Source: Nematopogon swammerdamellus
Lineage: Eukaryota > Arthropoda > Insecta > Lepidoptera > Adelidae
Reading direction: 5' to 3'
Length of the DNA: 64,000 nucleotides
NCBI GenBank assembly: GCA_946902875.1
Contig: OX336349.1
Location: 16,453,891-16,517,890, forward strand
This document shows, piece after piece, positions 1-10,682 of this stretch (the first letter of the stretch is position 1; each line of letters opens with the position of its first letter). The position numbers and the translations under genes were made by a program. The notes below the pieces were generated by a model. It saw only the letters and a list, made by a program, of their open reading frames with translations, did not search any database and had not been told where the DNA came from.

Positions 1-545
1 GCACCGCGCCCGTCTTGGCCCGCTTGTTTTTTAAACTTGCCGATGGATTTTTTGTTGGATTCTTTTGCAAATAATTTTCTTCAAAATTCTTAATCGTAAT
101 TGTACAATAAAAACGGACGGAGGAATTTTCCGGAACATAGTTTCGGTCGTCACCTTGAAAAAAAATGATGCATATAAAAAAGTTGTTGGATTCTTATACT
201 TATTGATGTACATAATAATACTAAGGTATATTCAGATTAAAGAACCGACTGAGCAATTTTGCCGAGAAAAATATAGTAAAAAAACACATTTTGTTTTTAA
301 TTCACTATTTCCATATACAAAAAATGTTGGATTTATTTACGTACTTATTCATATAAATAATACCTACCCTATGGCGAAGTAACTTTGGACGGAGCAATTT
401 GTCTATAGGAGTTATATTAAATTTTCACTTTTCTTTGAATATACCCAACTTCCCGTAAAAAAAAATGTTGGATTATTTGTCAGTCGTAATTCCGAACATT
501 ACTCCAAGATATTATCAAAGTTTCATTGACTGAGGAATTAATGTA
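1..545. repeat. Diverged tandem repeat, ~139 bp unit, about four units
   Basis: Two motifs recur in step. TGTTGGATT lies near 52, 184, 323 and 468, and a GACKGAGSAATT-like motif lies near 115, 248, 389 and 528. Spacings of 132-145 bp indicate about four strongly diverged tandem units. Short open frames here are AT-rich and show no protein signature. No gene is seen. Confidence 0.55.
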
Positions 546-627
546 TGGGTATCCATACATCAAAACTCCTGGTTGACTAGTGTAGCGGGCGTTTCGCGAA
601 TTCACGCGCCTATGCCGGTTTTCATTA

Positions 628-754
628 AAAAAAAAATCGTAGTATTACACTACCCTTGAATTTGTCACAAGTAAATTCTACGGTGTTCTGTCTGGTTACA
701 CAACAGAACAGCGATCGGTGGCCGTCTTAGCCAAGACGGACTCCTTTGATCTGT
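628..754. repeat. Fragments of dispersed repeats Q and P
   Basis: The stretch at about 632-667 (CACTACCCTTGAATTTGTC) resembles repeat Q at 23540-23570. The stretch at 704-754 (ACAGAACAGCGATCGG) recurs at about 55305 and 56436. Both are short pieces of retroposon-like repeats with no coding content. Confidence 0.5.
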
Positions 755-876
755 GACACCTATACGAAGAAGAATAGTCATATAATAGTATAGAGTATAG
801 ACTATATAAATTATATATACTATGTCGTTGTAAGTTTATATAGTTATAGTTCAGAGAACGACCGTGAGTAAAGCCC

Positions 877-1140
877 CGTATCCCGACAATTGAGGTACGC
901 AGAATAATCGATGTTGTGCTGCAAGTACTCTTGTAAATTACAGCACAACACTGACCACCACGTTTAGCAATGTATTAGGATAACTATCAAGCCTCAAGTA
1001 AGGCACGGATACCCACCTACTGCTCGGTGGAAGGACCGTGCCACGGCGAGAGGTGGCTACCCTTTCGCCCTTTAGCACGGCATCTTGTCCTTATCGCCTT
1101 TTACGACATGCACGGGGAGAGATGCAGTGGGGCTATTCTT
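877..1140 (-). repeat. Repeat C, copy 1
   Basis: Repeat C runs, in its own orientation, from a GTGGGGC/GCCCCAC hairpin region through GTCGTAAAAGGCGACTAAGG and a GGTGTTGTGCTG block to a (TATG)n tail. This minus-strand copy has the body but lacks both the hairpin end and the microsatellite tail. Full-length relatives lie at 22818, 25108, 26788 and 36894. Confidence 0.7.
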
Positions 1141-1496
1141 TCTTTTTTTTTAGTAAATATCCACATAACACATATTAATAGGTGTACTGTACCCAAGGGT
1201 GTACCATTTACCGTAACACTGGGCCCTCCTGAAGTTACAATCTTCACCACCGATCGACTGAAGCCAATGAAAGTGGCCCTACAGGAAGCGGCGCGGCGGC
1301 GGCGGCGCGGCGTTGCGAGTCGCACGCTGATTGCTTTATTTCCGGTGGTCTCGAATTCCCGCGCTGTGTGCGCACTTGATCGATTTTAGGGTTTTAGGGG
1401 TAGGTCCTGTAAACGCTAATAAAAGGTAGTCCATATGGAGCGTTCTCTTTTGTTCTCTCCGTGCGTTACAAATGATCTCTGAGAGTATTGTAGAAT
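1141..1496. other. No gene seen; GC-rich then AT-rich spacer
   Basis: The stretch holds a short GCG/GGC-rich run near 1290-1310 and a weak open frame (1027-1389) that begins inside repeat C. Nothing recognisable as a gene or complete element was found. Confidence 0.4.
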
Positions 1497-1502
1497 TGTA
1501 AT

Positions 1503-1640
1503 GAAATGAAATGACATGAAAATAAATACATTATTGCACAATAAAAATTTACAAAAGGCAAACTGAGAGTCTAAAGGCATTCTCTACCAGTCATGCCTGG
1601 GATCCTCGGTAAGGTTGATTTAATGGTTAGTGAGAAATTA
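1503..1640 (-). mobile_element. Repeat M, retroposon 3' end
   Basis: On the minus strand this ends in GTGCAATAA followed by an A/T-rich stretch, as expected for a polyadenylated retroposon 3' end. The body carries CTAAAGGCATTCTCTACCAG, which recurs at 39493-39612 and 47963-48112 in the same orientation and as a piece near 18655. Confidence 0.55.
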
Positions 1641-1908
1641 AATTTAAATAAAAAAGGTGAAGTGTCGCGGGACACCCAACAGAAGCAAAGCTTCTTACGA
1701 TTTGTATTTTAAAATCAAATTAATAGTGCTCTAGCGGTCGATATCGACCGCTCCACAGTCAACCGGTTAATTAAATGTGTATAGGGATAGCGCCATCTAT
1801 GAGATATTCCTTTCAACTTATACAATGCTTCGACTTCAAAAGACTCACATAGATAGCGATCAGGCAGCGCGTAGCGCCGCCCAGCCAGTGAAGAGCGTTG
1901 CAACGTAT

Positions 1909-2048
1909 ATTTACTAGGTGGTAGGGTTTATCCCGGCCGGTTTGATACCACCGCACTGAATGAAACGTCGGAAAACGGCTATGTCAATAGTTCGTGTTTT
2001 CCGTCCAGTTCAGTGTAGCCGACATGAAATGAAGGGAAGCACTGACAT
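1909..2048 (+). mobile_element. SINE-A copy 1, 5' part, split by a DNA transposon
   Basis: This is the central and distal SINE-A sequence (CTAGGTGGTAGGGTTTA onward, then CACTGACAT). It breaks off at 2048 and resumes at 4615 with ATGGCACCTAG. Intact copies read continuously through CACTGACATGGCACC, so the 2.57 kb between the two parts is an insertion. The head is missing. Confidence 0.8.
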
Positions 2049-2067
2049 CCCAACTAGCACACAAGCT
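2049..2067 (+). repeat. Left TIR of the CACTA-like element
   Basis: CCCAACTAGCACACAAGCT is an exact inverse match to 4596-4614 and directly follows the SINE sequence CACTGACAT. Confidence 0.9.
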
Positions 2068-3525
2068 GCCAAAATAGCCGTACAATAGCCGTATAACAGT
2101 TCTGGGAAACGGCTTAGCCTGTACAATTAAGCTCTACAGTAGGGTTAGAGGGGGATATAACACTCCTGCAGCGCCAAAAAGGGCCCAAAATTATGCAACC
2201 TTCAGTGCCACAATCGCTCTACAGTGGCTCTATAAACCTGTTATGGCGATACAAAGGCTCTATATAAGCGCTTGTATTCGCCAAAAGGTGATACAAAGGT
2301 TCTTTAAAAGCGCTTGTGTACTCCTATGCGTGTAAGTTATGCGCTTGTGCCGCCTTTGTACAGCTTGGACCGTATTTCGCTCTTCTCTAACCTCTGTATG
2401 GAGGCTTAGACTGCATTTCGATTGTATAGCAATAGCAGATATTTACAATTATAATTTAATTTGAAGAGAGCGCCACAACACAACAAGTGATCGAAACTAA
2501 ATTTTAACAGAAGTGGAATACCAGTTACGAGGTAAGTAATGATTTTCGTTTATATGAGCCAAAAATCAGTGCGAACAACAGATTACTGTGAATATAGGTA
2601 TATGTTTGAGGTAAATTTTTCACGCGCCCCCAAAATATGCAGCTAATAATATAAATAATGCGCTTTTCATATGCAGGTCACGTTGTTATTATTAATTTAA
2701 AAAAAAATTAATCTTTGTGAGAGTTTTATTCGGTATTAAATGAGAAAATATTTATGTGTGTTGTGTAATTTCAAAGCATTTGATGTGGAAAATATTAAAA
2801 TATTCATATGAATATTGCATTCATCAACATGTGTAATGGCGTCTCGTTGCAATAGCTTTAGCAGTTTACTATCGCCAATCAACCGCTTTCAGATATAAAG
2901 AGGCGATTGTATTCGCTCTTTTGGAGCTATAGGCCCTACACTTACTGTACAAAAGTGATTACTTCTCTTAAAGAGTTAAAGATTTACTTTAACCCTCTTT
3001 TCTAGATCCCAAGGAGTAAATGGAGAGTCTAATATTTCTCTAATGGAACGTTTTAGGAGTCCGTTGTCAGAACCAAAAACACATGTAAAAGTTTAAAATC
3101 AAGAATAAACATTGGTTCAATTGTTTGTTTCAGGGCGGCCGGCAGGACAGTTTTCATGGTGCGACGTTGTGCGGTGCATCGTGGCACGTTGAGACGTCGT
3201 ATCGTGTATTTATGTTTTGACCCTTAGTGCCATGCTCGTTACGCATCATAATAAGGATATTTCTGGTGGAGGGATTAGCTCGTAAACTTTCCGATTCGAC
3301 AGATTCATGATTCAAATGGGCATGTGAATTTCTGTTATGCCGGTGCTGAATAAAACATAATATGAAGAAAATATTCATTGTTTTATTTTATAAATAGGTA
3401 TGCAACAATGGGAAGAAATATTATTCGCTTCTGTGTTCGACACACACTAATGTACATTGAGCATCTTTGGGAGTTACGTCTTCAGGTAAAACATTGGGAA
3501 TTCTTTTATTCAAAATGTTCGATAG

Positions 3526-3912
3526 TCATTTCACTGCCACTTGCGCTATGTTAAATTCGACCGCCCATTTTCGTAATTCATTTCGTAAATCAAGATTTTT
3601 TATGAATTCACTTGTAATCGCCGTTTCTTCTTCATCTGAAGTGTAAAGGTTAGCAGAGTCGTGGATATGTTTTGTGGTGTTCTCTCTGGAACCCTCGTGA
3701 ATTCCTGTTGCCTCGAAATCACTGTTAACATTCTCAACTATACTAATATTCTCACTGTAGGACAAAATGCAGTTACTTGTAATTGACGCACTACTCACAA
3801 CTACGGAACCCTCATTATTATGAACTTGGCTTGGATTATTTATTACTGTTGGTGCAACCAGAATCAAATTCTTCCTTCCGACTTCGTTTTGCCTCCTAGC
3901 TGAGCAAACCAA
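3526..3912 (-). pseudogene. Interrupted transposon-type ORF inside the CACTA-like element
   Basis: The 128-codon frame ends with LRNELRKWAVEFNIAQVAVK and then an in-frame TGA. Reading on in the same frame gives LSNILNKRIPNVLPEDVTPK before the next stop. The order hydrophobic LRxWAxxxNI, AV, L-x-x-IL, LPxD is one I associate with N-terminal segments of animal transposon-derived hypothetical proteins; that family memory is not verified. The stop in the middle of the pattern suggests a decayed copy. Residues 1-95 are polar and low in signal. It is the only frame in the element with a recognisable pattern. Confidence 0.4.
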
Positions 3913-4595
3913 TAGCTTGATTATTTATGATATTTAAATAATCCCTGGATATCTTTCTCTTAACGCAACCACTCTGTTTTTTCCGTTTCCATATTTTAAA
4001 ATCCATGGTGAATGAAACGACAGCGCGCGCATATGAGTCAAAAACGGTAGAGCTTTTATCCTGCCTTGAGCGCTACAGTGACAATATTGGCGGATTTTCT
4101 ATTCTTTTGGTGGTTAAATATTTTCTTACTATATCCAATGCAGCCTTTTATCACACAATCGCTATAAATATTCCTACTGTATCACCTTCAGCGCTATAAG
4201 TAGATTCATACCTCTACTGAAGTTATAAGTGTTACAAAAGCGTTCACAAACTCAACTTAACAGCTATGGGTTTCAATATATTCTACTCTAACACCAAAAG
4301 TGTTTCAAACGATGTTTTGAATACCACTCAAAAGCTTTAGCCTTCACACCTTATCTTATTGAACTTATAGTGTTAGAGGAGATATTTTTAACCCTGTTTA
4401 AGATTCAACGCCCATATAACAGAAACATACTAACCCTTTGTACAACGGGGGCGATAATTTGTTACCATTTTACGGCGACTATTCCACCTAGCTCTTGTAG
4501 AACTTTCTAATATTCTGTTATACATGTTCGGGAGGATACAGAAGCCTTTGAACGGCTATTATACACCTGTTAGGCTGTACAAGGGCTGCTAGCTT

Positions 4596-4614
4596 AGCTT
4601 GTGTGCTAGTTGGG
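4596..4614 (-). repeat. Right TIR of the CACTA-like element
   Basis: AGCTTGTGTGCTAGTTGGG is the exact reverse complement of the left terminus. SINE-A resumes at the next base with ATGGCACC. Confidence 0.9.
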
Positions 4615-4702
4615 ATGGCACCTAGTTCACCCGGTGTATATGGGCTGACCTCACGGGTGTTGTAGGCGATGTAGTCAACTGTGTCAGTTTCCATAAAAAA
4701 AA
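4615..4702 (+). mobile_element. SINE-A copy 1, 3' part
   Basis: This carries ATGGCACCTAGTTCACCCGG through CAGTTTCCATAAAAAAAAAA and completes the copy begun at 1909. The A-rich tail marks the 3' end. A second SINE-A lies tail to tail 25 bp downstream. Confidence 0.8.
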
Positions 4703-4727
4703 AAGTCCGTCCGTATTTTCGTGACGT

Positions 4728-4935
4728 TTTTTTTTATGGAACCTAACACGGCTGGCTACATCACCGACAACATCCGTGATATCAGCCCATAACACCGGGT
4801 GAACTTGGTGCCACGTCAGTGCTTCCCTTCGGTCGTGCCGGCTACACTCAACTGGACGGAAAACACAAACTATTTACATAGCCGTTTGGACCGACCTTTC
4901 ATTCAGTGCGGTGGTACCAACCCGGGAGGGTTAAA
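4728..4935 (-). mobile_element. SINE-A copy 2, head-less
   Basis: A minus-strand copy beginning with a T-run and ATGGAACCTAACACGG, then the tail domain and part of the core (GTGCGGTGGTACCAACCCGG). The tRNA/5S head is absent. It faces copy 1 tail to tail and could form a long hairpin with it. Confidence 0.8.
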
Positions 4936-7329
4936 CTTTAACGTTTAACTTTTTCTGAGTTAGGTACCCATACCACACAATAGAAAAGAGTGCCCATACC
5001 AAGCGAGCGTTAAAACGCTTCACATAAAAAAAGCGACCACCACGCAATACGCTGGTTTTTATTATTTGTTGTTTTAGTTTAATTCGAACTGTAAGTATGT
5101 GAAGGTAGATTATAGATACGATTTTTATTACTTTTTTGAGATTTTCACGAAACCGGAATCCCGAATGCATGAAGTAGGTTCGCGCTTGACCGGATTTTTT
5201 ACGCTTCCGAGGCGCACCGGACCGGACAGGACAACCGGCAGAGCGGCACCGTACGCATAGTACACCGATGTAACAGTAAGTTAGTCAATGCTACTTTTCG
5301 AATCTCGGCTCGGACTCGCACACGAGTTCGCTTTATAGAATTTTTATTTAACTCAAATAACGTATACATACACAGATAGGTACATTATTATTAGTTGCGT
5401 TGCGGAGTTTTAACTATTCTTGGTCGCCTGCATACACTTTTCCCACCGACCTCCCAAAGATTGGTTAGGATAGAGTGCCTCACGGCATTAAGCACACCTA
5501 TTGTGCCTAATTTGTATAAATTGGCGTTCAATAAAGAATATACACATACATATTTTCTGTGTAGCAGGCGAATGAAAAGCGACTCCACAAATGCGTTAGT
5601 TGCCGAACTTTATTGACAACCGATATGACTAAATAGAAAAGGATTCCTGGTTTCTGATAATAAACTATTAAATATGTGGACTTGAACAAGAGATTGTCCA
5701 ATGTATTCAGCGAATCTTGACCAATTTGATCAATAAATAAGCTGAAACTTTATGTATACAGACAGAAGCCTAAAAAGCCAGAAGTTTTGTGTATTACCTG
5801 GGTGGAATTTTATTTTCTCGTTCACTTTTTTTTTTTTAATGGGGAGCACGACAAATCGCGCGCTCCAGACTAACGAAGACTTTAGTTTTGTGAGAGGTAC
5901 GATTTGAGACATTCGCCACGAATAAATGGAACCTGGGGAGGTTCACTTTATTCGTGAAAATGTATTAACAGATTCGAGTTCACATTTCGAGCGCACCTAC
6001 GCCACACACTGTTCTATTCGTGTACTGTGGCTGCGCCCTCAGGCGGAAAATAGCCGTCAACTGACGCTTCCGCGCCATTATTACCAGCCCGGGGATTTGG
6101 GCGCGACGACGCTTTCAAAAACTCACCATACACCTGTGTAGTACCTTTTCGCACTCAGAACTTTCAACTTCCCCGTAAAAATACTAGTGTTACATGTTAA
6201 TTCGGCAAAGTTCTACATAAGTACATACTTCTTAGCATGCTTGTATGATCGTTTGTCGACTACGCCAGGCTACTTTGGCAGCGATTTGGGGCGTAAAGCG
6301 TGCATGCATATATCAAACGGTTTTTCCGGCGCGGCAGCAGTTTTGCCGAAAGGGTAAGCAGTGCGGGGGACAATTGAGCGCCATTTTGTGTGGCTAAACA
6401 TAACCAAAGCCATTGTGATTGGGATGCTTTGTTTTCAGTGCTTTGTGTTCAGCCTTGCCTGTATCTACTGTCCTTTGAAAATCGATTCCTACATTTCTAC
6501 ATGTTTGAGTACATTCGTGTAGAATGTAAATTATAATTTTAATACAATATATGTAATGTAATATAATTATAGGCACTTACGAGTATTATGAGCAAAAATA
6601 TTCTTTGGCAATAACCCCCTTATTGCATCACATGTCCAGCGCTCAAAGAAACTTTTGATTTGTGCCGAGATTTCTTGGGGGCTGCGCTCATTTGAGATAT
6701 TTTTCTCAGGTCTCATCTCATGTGACCTTAACCGCTAAGTTACACGCTATAATATTATATTATACCTACCTATGAACCAGTTGTTTTTACCACCAAACAT
6801 TCCAACATAATTTAAATAGAATTAAGCAGTCTCTATTAAGGTTCAGAAGTACCAAAATTTGGCTTCTCCTGATTGAGATACATCAATCGAGAGAAACTCC
6901 AAACTCACAATGGCTTACGAGAAACATCAATCGGGAGAAACCTATTTTTTGTACTGTCGAGCCTTAAGTAGGCTTTGCAGTTCAACTTCTTTCTAGAAAT
7001 TAGACTGATGTAAATATCCGACTTTCAGTATATATTATCAGACAACTTTACGGGCCAGTTTCCAGAACTTAGCTCCAGGCTAACTGAAGCCGCAGATTGG
7101 ATAGTTTGTAAACAGACTTTCACAACTGTTGGGCTACATCGTATCATATATATTCTGTGGTTAAACTAACCTTAGTTAGATCTTCTGTGGTCAAAGATAC
7201 AATGAACAAAAACATTGCTCAGAACGGTTTTATACTTGTTTTGACAGTAAGTACAATTGTATTTTAAAGGGCAAAAAACTAATAAAAAACCCTACAAAAA
7301 CTAAAAAGGCGCTCTTCCTGCCCATATAT
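4936..7329. other. No gene seen
   Basis: Mixed AT-rich and moderately GC-rich DNA. Frames at 5391-5616, 5730-5912 and 5926-6141 are short, overlap on opposite strands and carry no motifs. A weak internal repetition around CATCAATCGRGAGAAAC lies at about 6885-6945. Nothing else was identified. Confidence 0.4.
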
Positions 7330-7344
7330 TTTCCCCCAAGTACA

Positions 7345-7499
7345 GACTCGGGTCTTTCAAGAGGGGCGTGAATAGGCACCTCCGTCAGGACGGCATGGCT
7401 TTTGCAACCCCCACATACGACCGTCGTCCATGGGCGTCGTCGTTAGACATTTTATGGGTAGCTCGGCGCCACATGTCGCGCCTTCAATAAAAAAAAAGT
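7345..7499 (+). mobile_element. Repeat H: C-terminal tail of a non-LTR ORF2 plus poly-A
   Basis: One frame reads SFKRGVNRHLRQDGMAFATP then TYDRRPWASSLD and ends at a TAA that runs directly into the A-tail, so the stop codon overlaps the polyadenylation sequence. The SFKRGVNRHL motif is typical of the last residues of non-LTR retrotransposon ORF2 proteins. Related copies lie at 26092, 32577, 50371(-), 54691(-) and 55043. Confidence 0.65.
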
Positions 7500-8060
7500 A
7501 ATAGGAAGAAAGAAATTTTTTTTCGTGCACAATGTTTATGAAATATATTTATTTAAATCTTATTTTATTATTAACAACTATTAACAATTATTAACAACTA
7601 GAACATACATATATATTAAAAACTAGAATATGTAATAGAAATATCACTTACATATAAAACAAATAATTATTTTAATGTCGCAAATAATACTAGTAAGTAT
7701 TGGCATTCAGACGAGCATTCAGGTAACTACCAAAGCGAGTGTTGCGTTGTAATGATTCCATTGTCTATCTATATAGACAATGATCACAACGCACTAATCG
7801 TCTCGAATTTGTCAATATTCGATATCAAACAAAGCTGAGCGGTGAGCGGCGCGGCGGCGGTGCGGCGCGGTGTGGTCAAACAAACTCTCGTGGCTTTTAA
7901 CAAAAGCTGAAGGCGGTAAACTCGAAAGCGGGAAAGAGTTCTGAAGCATAAAACGGCCATTGGCATAACTGAAATATTATTTGACTTCGTCGAGCACGAA
8001 GCAACCGCGCAAGCACTCTCTATGCAAGAGGTCAACAGCTACGGAACCCTCCACGTGTGA
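7500..8060. other. No gene seen; AT-rich spacer
   Basis: Contains short TTAACAACTA-type direct repeats at about 7570-7600 and a small GCGGCGG-rich run near 7845-7865. No coding signature was found. Confidence 0.4.
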
Positions 8061-8067
8061 ACCGGTA

Positions 8068-8150
8068 TGGGTGACTGAGTCAGAGGTGCCAGAGCACATG
8101 CTGCGACCAGACAAAATCGCCTCCGAGGAGGTGCCATACCGGAGAGTTCC
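8068..8150 (-). mobile_element. SINE-B fragment (tail domain)
   Basis: The reverse complement carries CCGGTATGGCACCTCCTCGG and CTCTGACTCAGTCACCCATA, the SINE-B tail domain also seen at 17226, 24211, 35893 and 48690. Head, core and A-tail are missing. Confidence 0.65.
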
Positions 8151-8291
8151 CTTTGAATTGCTGACTAATACTGGACTAGAGCAGAACACAGCCACACAGC
8201 ATGCACACATTGTAGAAACAAGTTTATTGACGCTACATTAAATAATTAACGCTAAATTAAGTAGATCCTCCTTATCCTTATCCTTACCTAT

Positions 8292-9602
8292 AATGCTCCA
8301 GGCCACGATGCTCTTAGTGTCGATCACTTAATGTACGCTGGACCATCGCTGTGGGTAGCGATGTCTGATTTGTTCAACCAATGTATTGCACATAGTTACC
8401 TGCCATCGGAGTTCATGAAGACGGTAGTCGTTCCACTGGTGAAGAACAGGACCGGAGATATATCGAGTCAGTCTAATTATAGACCTATATCACTGGCGAC
8501 GGTATTTTCCAAAGTCTTCGAAAGGCTTCTTCAGCCGCACCTATGTGAACACCTCAACCTACACCCGGCTCAGTTTGGCTTTCGGCCCGGTCTATCGACA
8601 GACATGGCAATACTTGCTCTTAAGCAAACAGTGAAATATTACACAAACAGAAATACTACCGTTTACGCATGTTTCCTTGACCTAAGTAAAGCATTTGACA
8701 CAATACTGTATGATGTTCTTTGGAATAAACTAAGGGAAACTGGTGTACCGGAAGAGATTATAAGTCTGCTGGCGTACTGGTATGTCAATCAAATAAACAC
8801 AGTGCGATGGGGTGAAGACTTCTCTGATGAATACCAGTTGAGTTGTGGAGTAAGACAGGGTGGAGTTACATCTCCGGTCCTGTTCAACATCTATGTAAAT
8901 GGGCTCATAGAGGAGTTGAGCAGCACGGGTATAGGATGTCACCTCGGTGACACATGCGTTAACAACATAAGTTACGCGGATGACATGGTCCTGCTGAGTC
9001 CCTCTGTGAAGGGACTCCGACGGTTGCTGGCAAACTGCGAGCAGTATGCGGCCCTGCATGGTCTAACCTATAATGTTAAAAAAACGGAACTCGTTGTGTT
9101 CAAATCTGGTGCAGGACCAGATAATGTTCCACCTGTAACTTTACGTGGTTTTCCAGTGAACATTGCCACAAAGTTTAAGTACTTAGGGCACGTACTCACT
9201 GAAAATCTGCGTGATGATGAAGATATCGAGAGACAACGACGGTCTATTGCAATGCGGAGCAACATGCTGGGAAAGAGATTCAGGCGGTGCTCTCGTCTGG
9301 TTCAACTAACTCTGTTCAAGGCATACTGCCAGGCGCTCTACACCAGTCAACTATGGAGTAATTACACGCAGCGAGCAATAAATTCGTTGCGTGTACAATA
9401 CAATAATGGCTTCCGGTGTATGCTGGGTTTGAAATGGCGATGTAGTGCGTCTGGTATGTTTGCTGAGAACAGGGTTGATGATTTCTTTGCCGTAATACGG
9501 AAAACAAGAGCAGCCTTCATGGAGCGACTGGCAAAATGCAACAATGCCATAATTGAAAATGTATATAGGCGAATATATTATACCGATTTTATAATATTTT
9601 AG
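8292..9602 (+). CDS. Non-LTR retrotransposon reverse transcriptase, 5'-truncated
   Basis: This frame encodes a reverse transcriptase domain that would copy element RNA into the genome by target-primed synthesis. The first ATG is at 8331, but family-like residues (APGHDALSVDHL) continue in frame upstream to about 8292, so that ATG is internal and the natural N-terminus is lost. Numbered from the ATG, visible motifs are NYRPISL at 49-55, QFGFRPG at 81-87, DLSKAFD at 117-123, GVRQGGVTSP at 173-182 and the catalytic YADD at 215-218. The thumb region is complete to a natural stop. No endonuclease or ORF1 is present. The style is CR1/jockey-like. It is open for 423 codons, which suggests a fairly recent insertion, but it cannot be autonomous. 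A SINE-B fragment lies upstream. Confidence 0.85.
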   Translation, partial: NAPGHDALSVDHLMYAGPSLWVAMSDLFNQCIAHSYLPSEFMKTVVVPLVKNRTGDISSQSNYRPISLATVFSKVFERLLQPHLCEHLNLHPAQFGFRPGLSTDMAILALKQTVKYYTNRNTTVYACFLDLSKAFDTILYDVLWNKLRETGVPEEIISLLAYWYVNQINTVRWGEDFSDEYQLSCGVRQGGVTSPVLFNIYVNGLIEELSSTGIGCHLGDTCVNNISYADDMVLLSPSVKGLRRLLANCEQYAALHGLTYNVKKTELVVFKSGAGPDNVPPVTLRGFPVNIATKFKYLGHVLTENLRDDEDIERQRRSIAMRSNMLGKRFRRCSRLVQLTLFKAYCQALYTSQLWSNYTQRAINSLRVQYNNGFRCMLGLKWRCSASGMFAENRVDDFFAVIRKTRAAFMERLAKCNNAIIENVYRRIYYTDFIIF

Positions 9603-9721
9603 TTGATTTTAGTTTATTTAATTTAGTTTCAACTATGTTTAATTTTAATTTAATTACAATTTTAATCATATTTAATTATAATTTAATTAACTATAGGTAA
9701 AATGTATTACCTGAAATAAAG
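9603..9721 (+). other. 3' UTR of the truncated retrotransposon
   Basis: AT-rich sequence with TTTAATT repeats after the ORF stop, ending at AATAAA (9715-9720). No A-tail follows, because the next element starts with poly-T immediately. Confidence 0.6.
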
Positions 9722-10670
9722 TTTTTTTTTTTTTTTTATTATGTTATTTCTTTATTTTCACGTTTTTTGTACAAGTACATATTTATATTAATTTTATATA
9801 ATTATAAAATAAAATATCTATACAAAATTAACACAAACAGAGAAAAACAAAAAACGGTATACTCGCCGGCGGCGGGAGGCGGACCTCCAAGCACGCCGGC
9901 GGGGGCAGGCCGTGGCTACGGAGCTCTCCGAGACGACGCGAGACTAAGCTTCGAGCGGTAGGTGGTGGTACTAGACACGTAGGCCACCACCACCCCCATC
10001 TCGGAGAGCTCCGTATCCACCGGCTGCAGGGCGACGACACGCAGTCCTTTCATGGATCTTGATCCTCGTGCGTGCGCCGCCGTTGCGCACCGTACCGCCA
10101 CGCCGGTAGCGGGGGCTGTAGTCAGAGCACGGAGCCCCGATAGCCCCAAGCAGGCCGGTTAATGTGGCGGACATCGTCGTCCCGTCGTCGTAGGTCTTGT
10201 GGCGGGAGCGCGATGTTGTTCGTCGTCGTCGCCGGCAGATGTCGGTGATGCAGCGGCGAACCTTGGTGGTGGGTGTGCGCTGTCGTGGAAGAAGTGGCAG
10301 GTAAGCGAAACACAGGTACACGTCAACGTCGTCGTCGGTGTAAGCGAGGATGGCGGCGTAATCGTGCGGGGCGACGGCGCGCTGCTGGCGCGGCAGACTC
10401 CACGCAAGCTGCGGTGCGCCCTCACCGCGCCCTCCTCTGGCCCGGGGCGGGGACGCCGGTCGTGTCCCTGTCTTCTGCCGTGCTGTCTTGGACAAGCATC
10501 ACCATGTTCCGGGATTGCCGAGCGGCGGCGCTGGTGGTATTGCACACCATGCGGGGTGCTGCGCCGGTGGTGGTGGGGCCGCGCAAACACGCGAACTCGG
10601 CTTCTTCGTCCTCAAAACTCGGTTTTAAATTTTTTTCATTTGGGAGGAAAAAAATTAGCGACTTGTCACT
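9722..10670 (-). mobile_element. GC-rich retroelement 3' region with poly-T start, copy 1
   Basis: A T16 run (poly-A on the minus strand) is followed by an AT-rich 3' leader and then a GC-rich body containing CGCCGGCGGCGGGAGGC and CTACGGAGCTCTCCGAGACG. Both blocks recur at 10683-10945, so they are the 3' end of one family in minus orientation. Overlapping frames on both strands up to 186 codons reflect GC-rich codon content and show no domain. The family is not recognised and the 5' boundary near 10670 is approximate. Confidence 0.5.
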
Positions 10671-10682
10671 TTGACAGCTTCT

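Larger units (their letters stand above)
2049..4614. mobile_element. CACTA-like DNA transposon with perfect 19 bp TIRs
   Basis: The ends are CCCAACTAGCACACAAGCT (2049-2067) and its exact reverse complement (4596-4614). The element is inserted in SINE-A copy 1, and the host dinucleotide AT (2047-2048 and 4615-4616) is present on both sides. Subterminal zones repeat short motifs such as GCTCTACAGT, GATACAAAGG and AACGGCT/CTGTTA-like words. An interrupted minus-strand frame (3526-3912) looks like a transposon-type N-terminal domain. A 2-3 bp duplication, subterminal repeats and that frame fit the CACTA/EnSpm group, but the termini are not canonical CACTA, so the superfamily call is tentative. 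It is probably non-autonomous. Confidence 0.7.
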
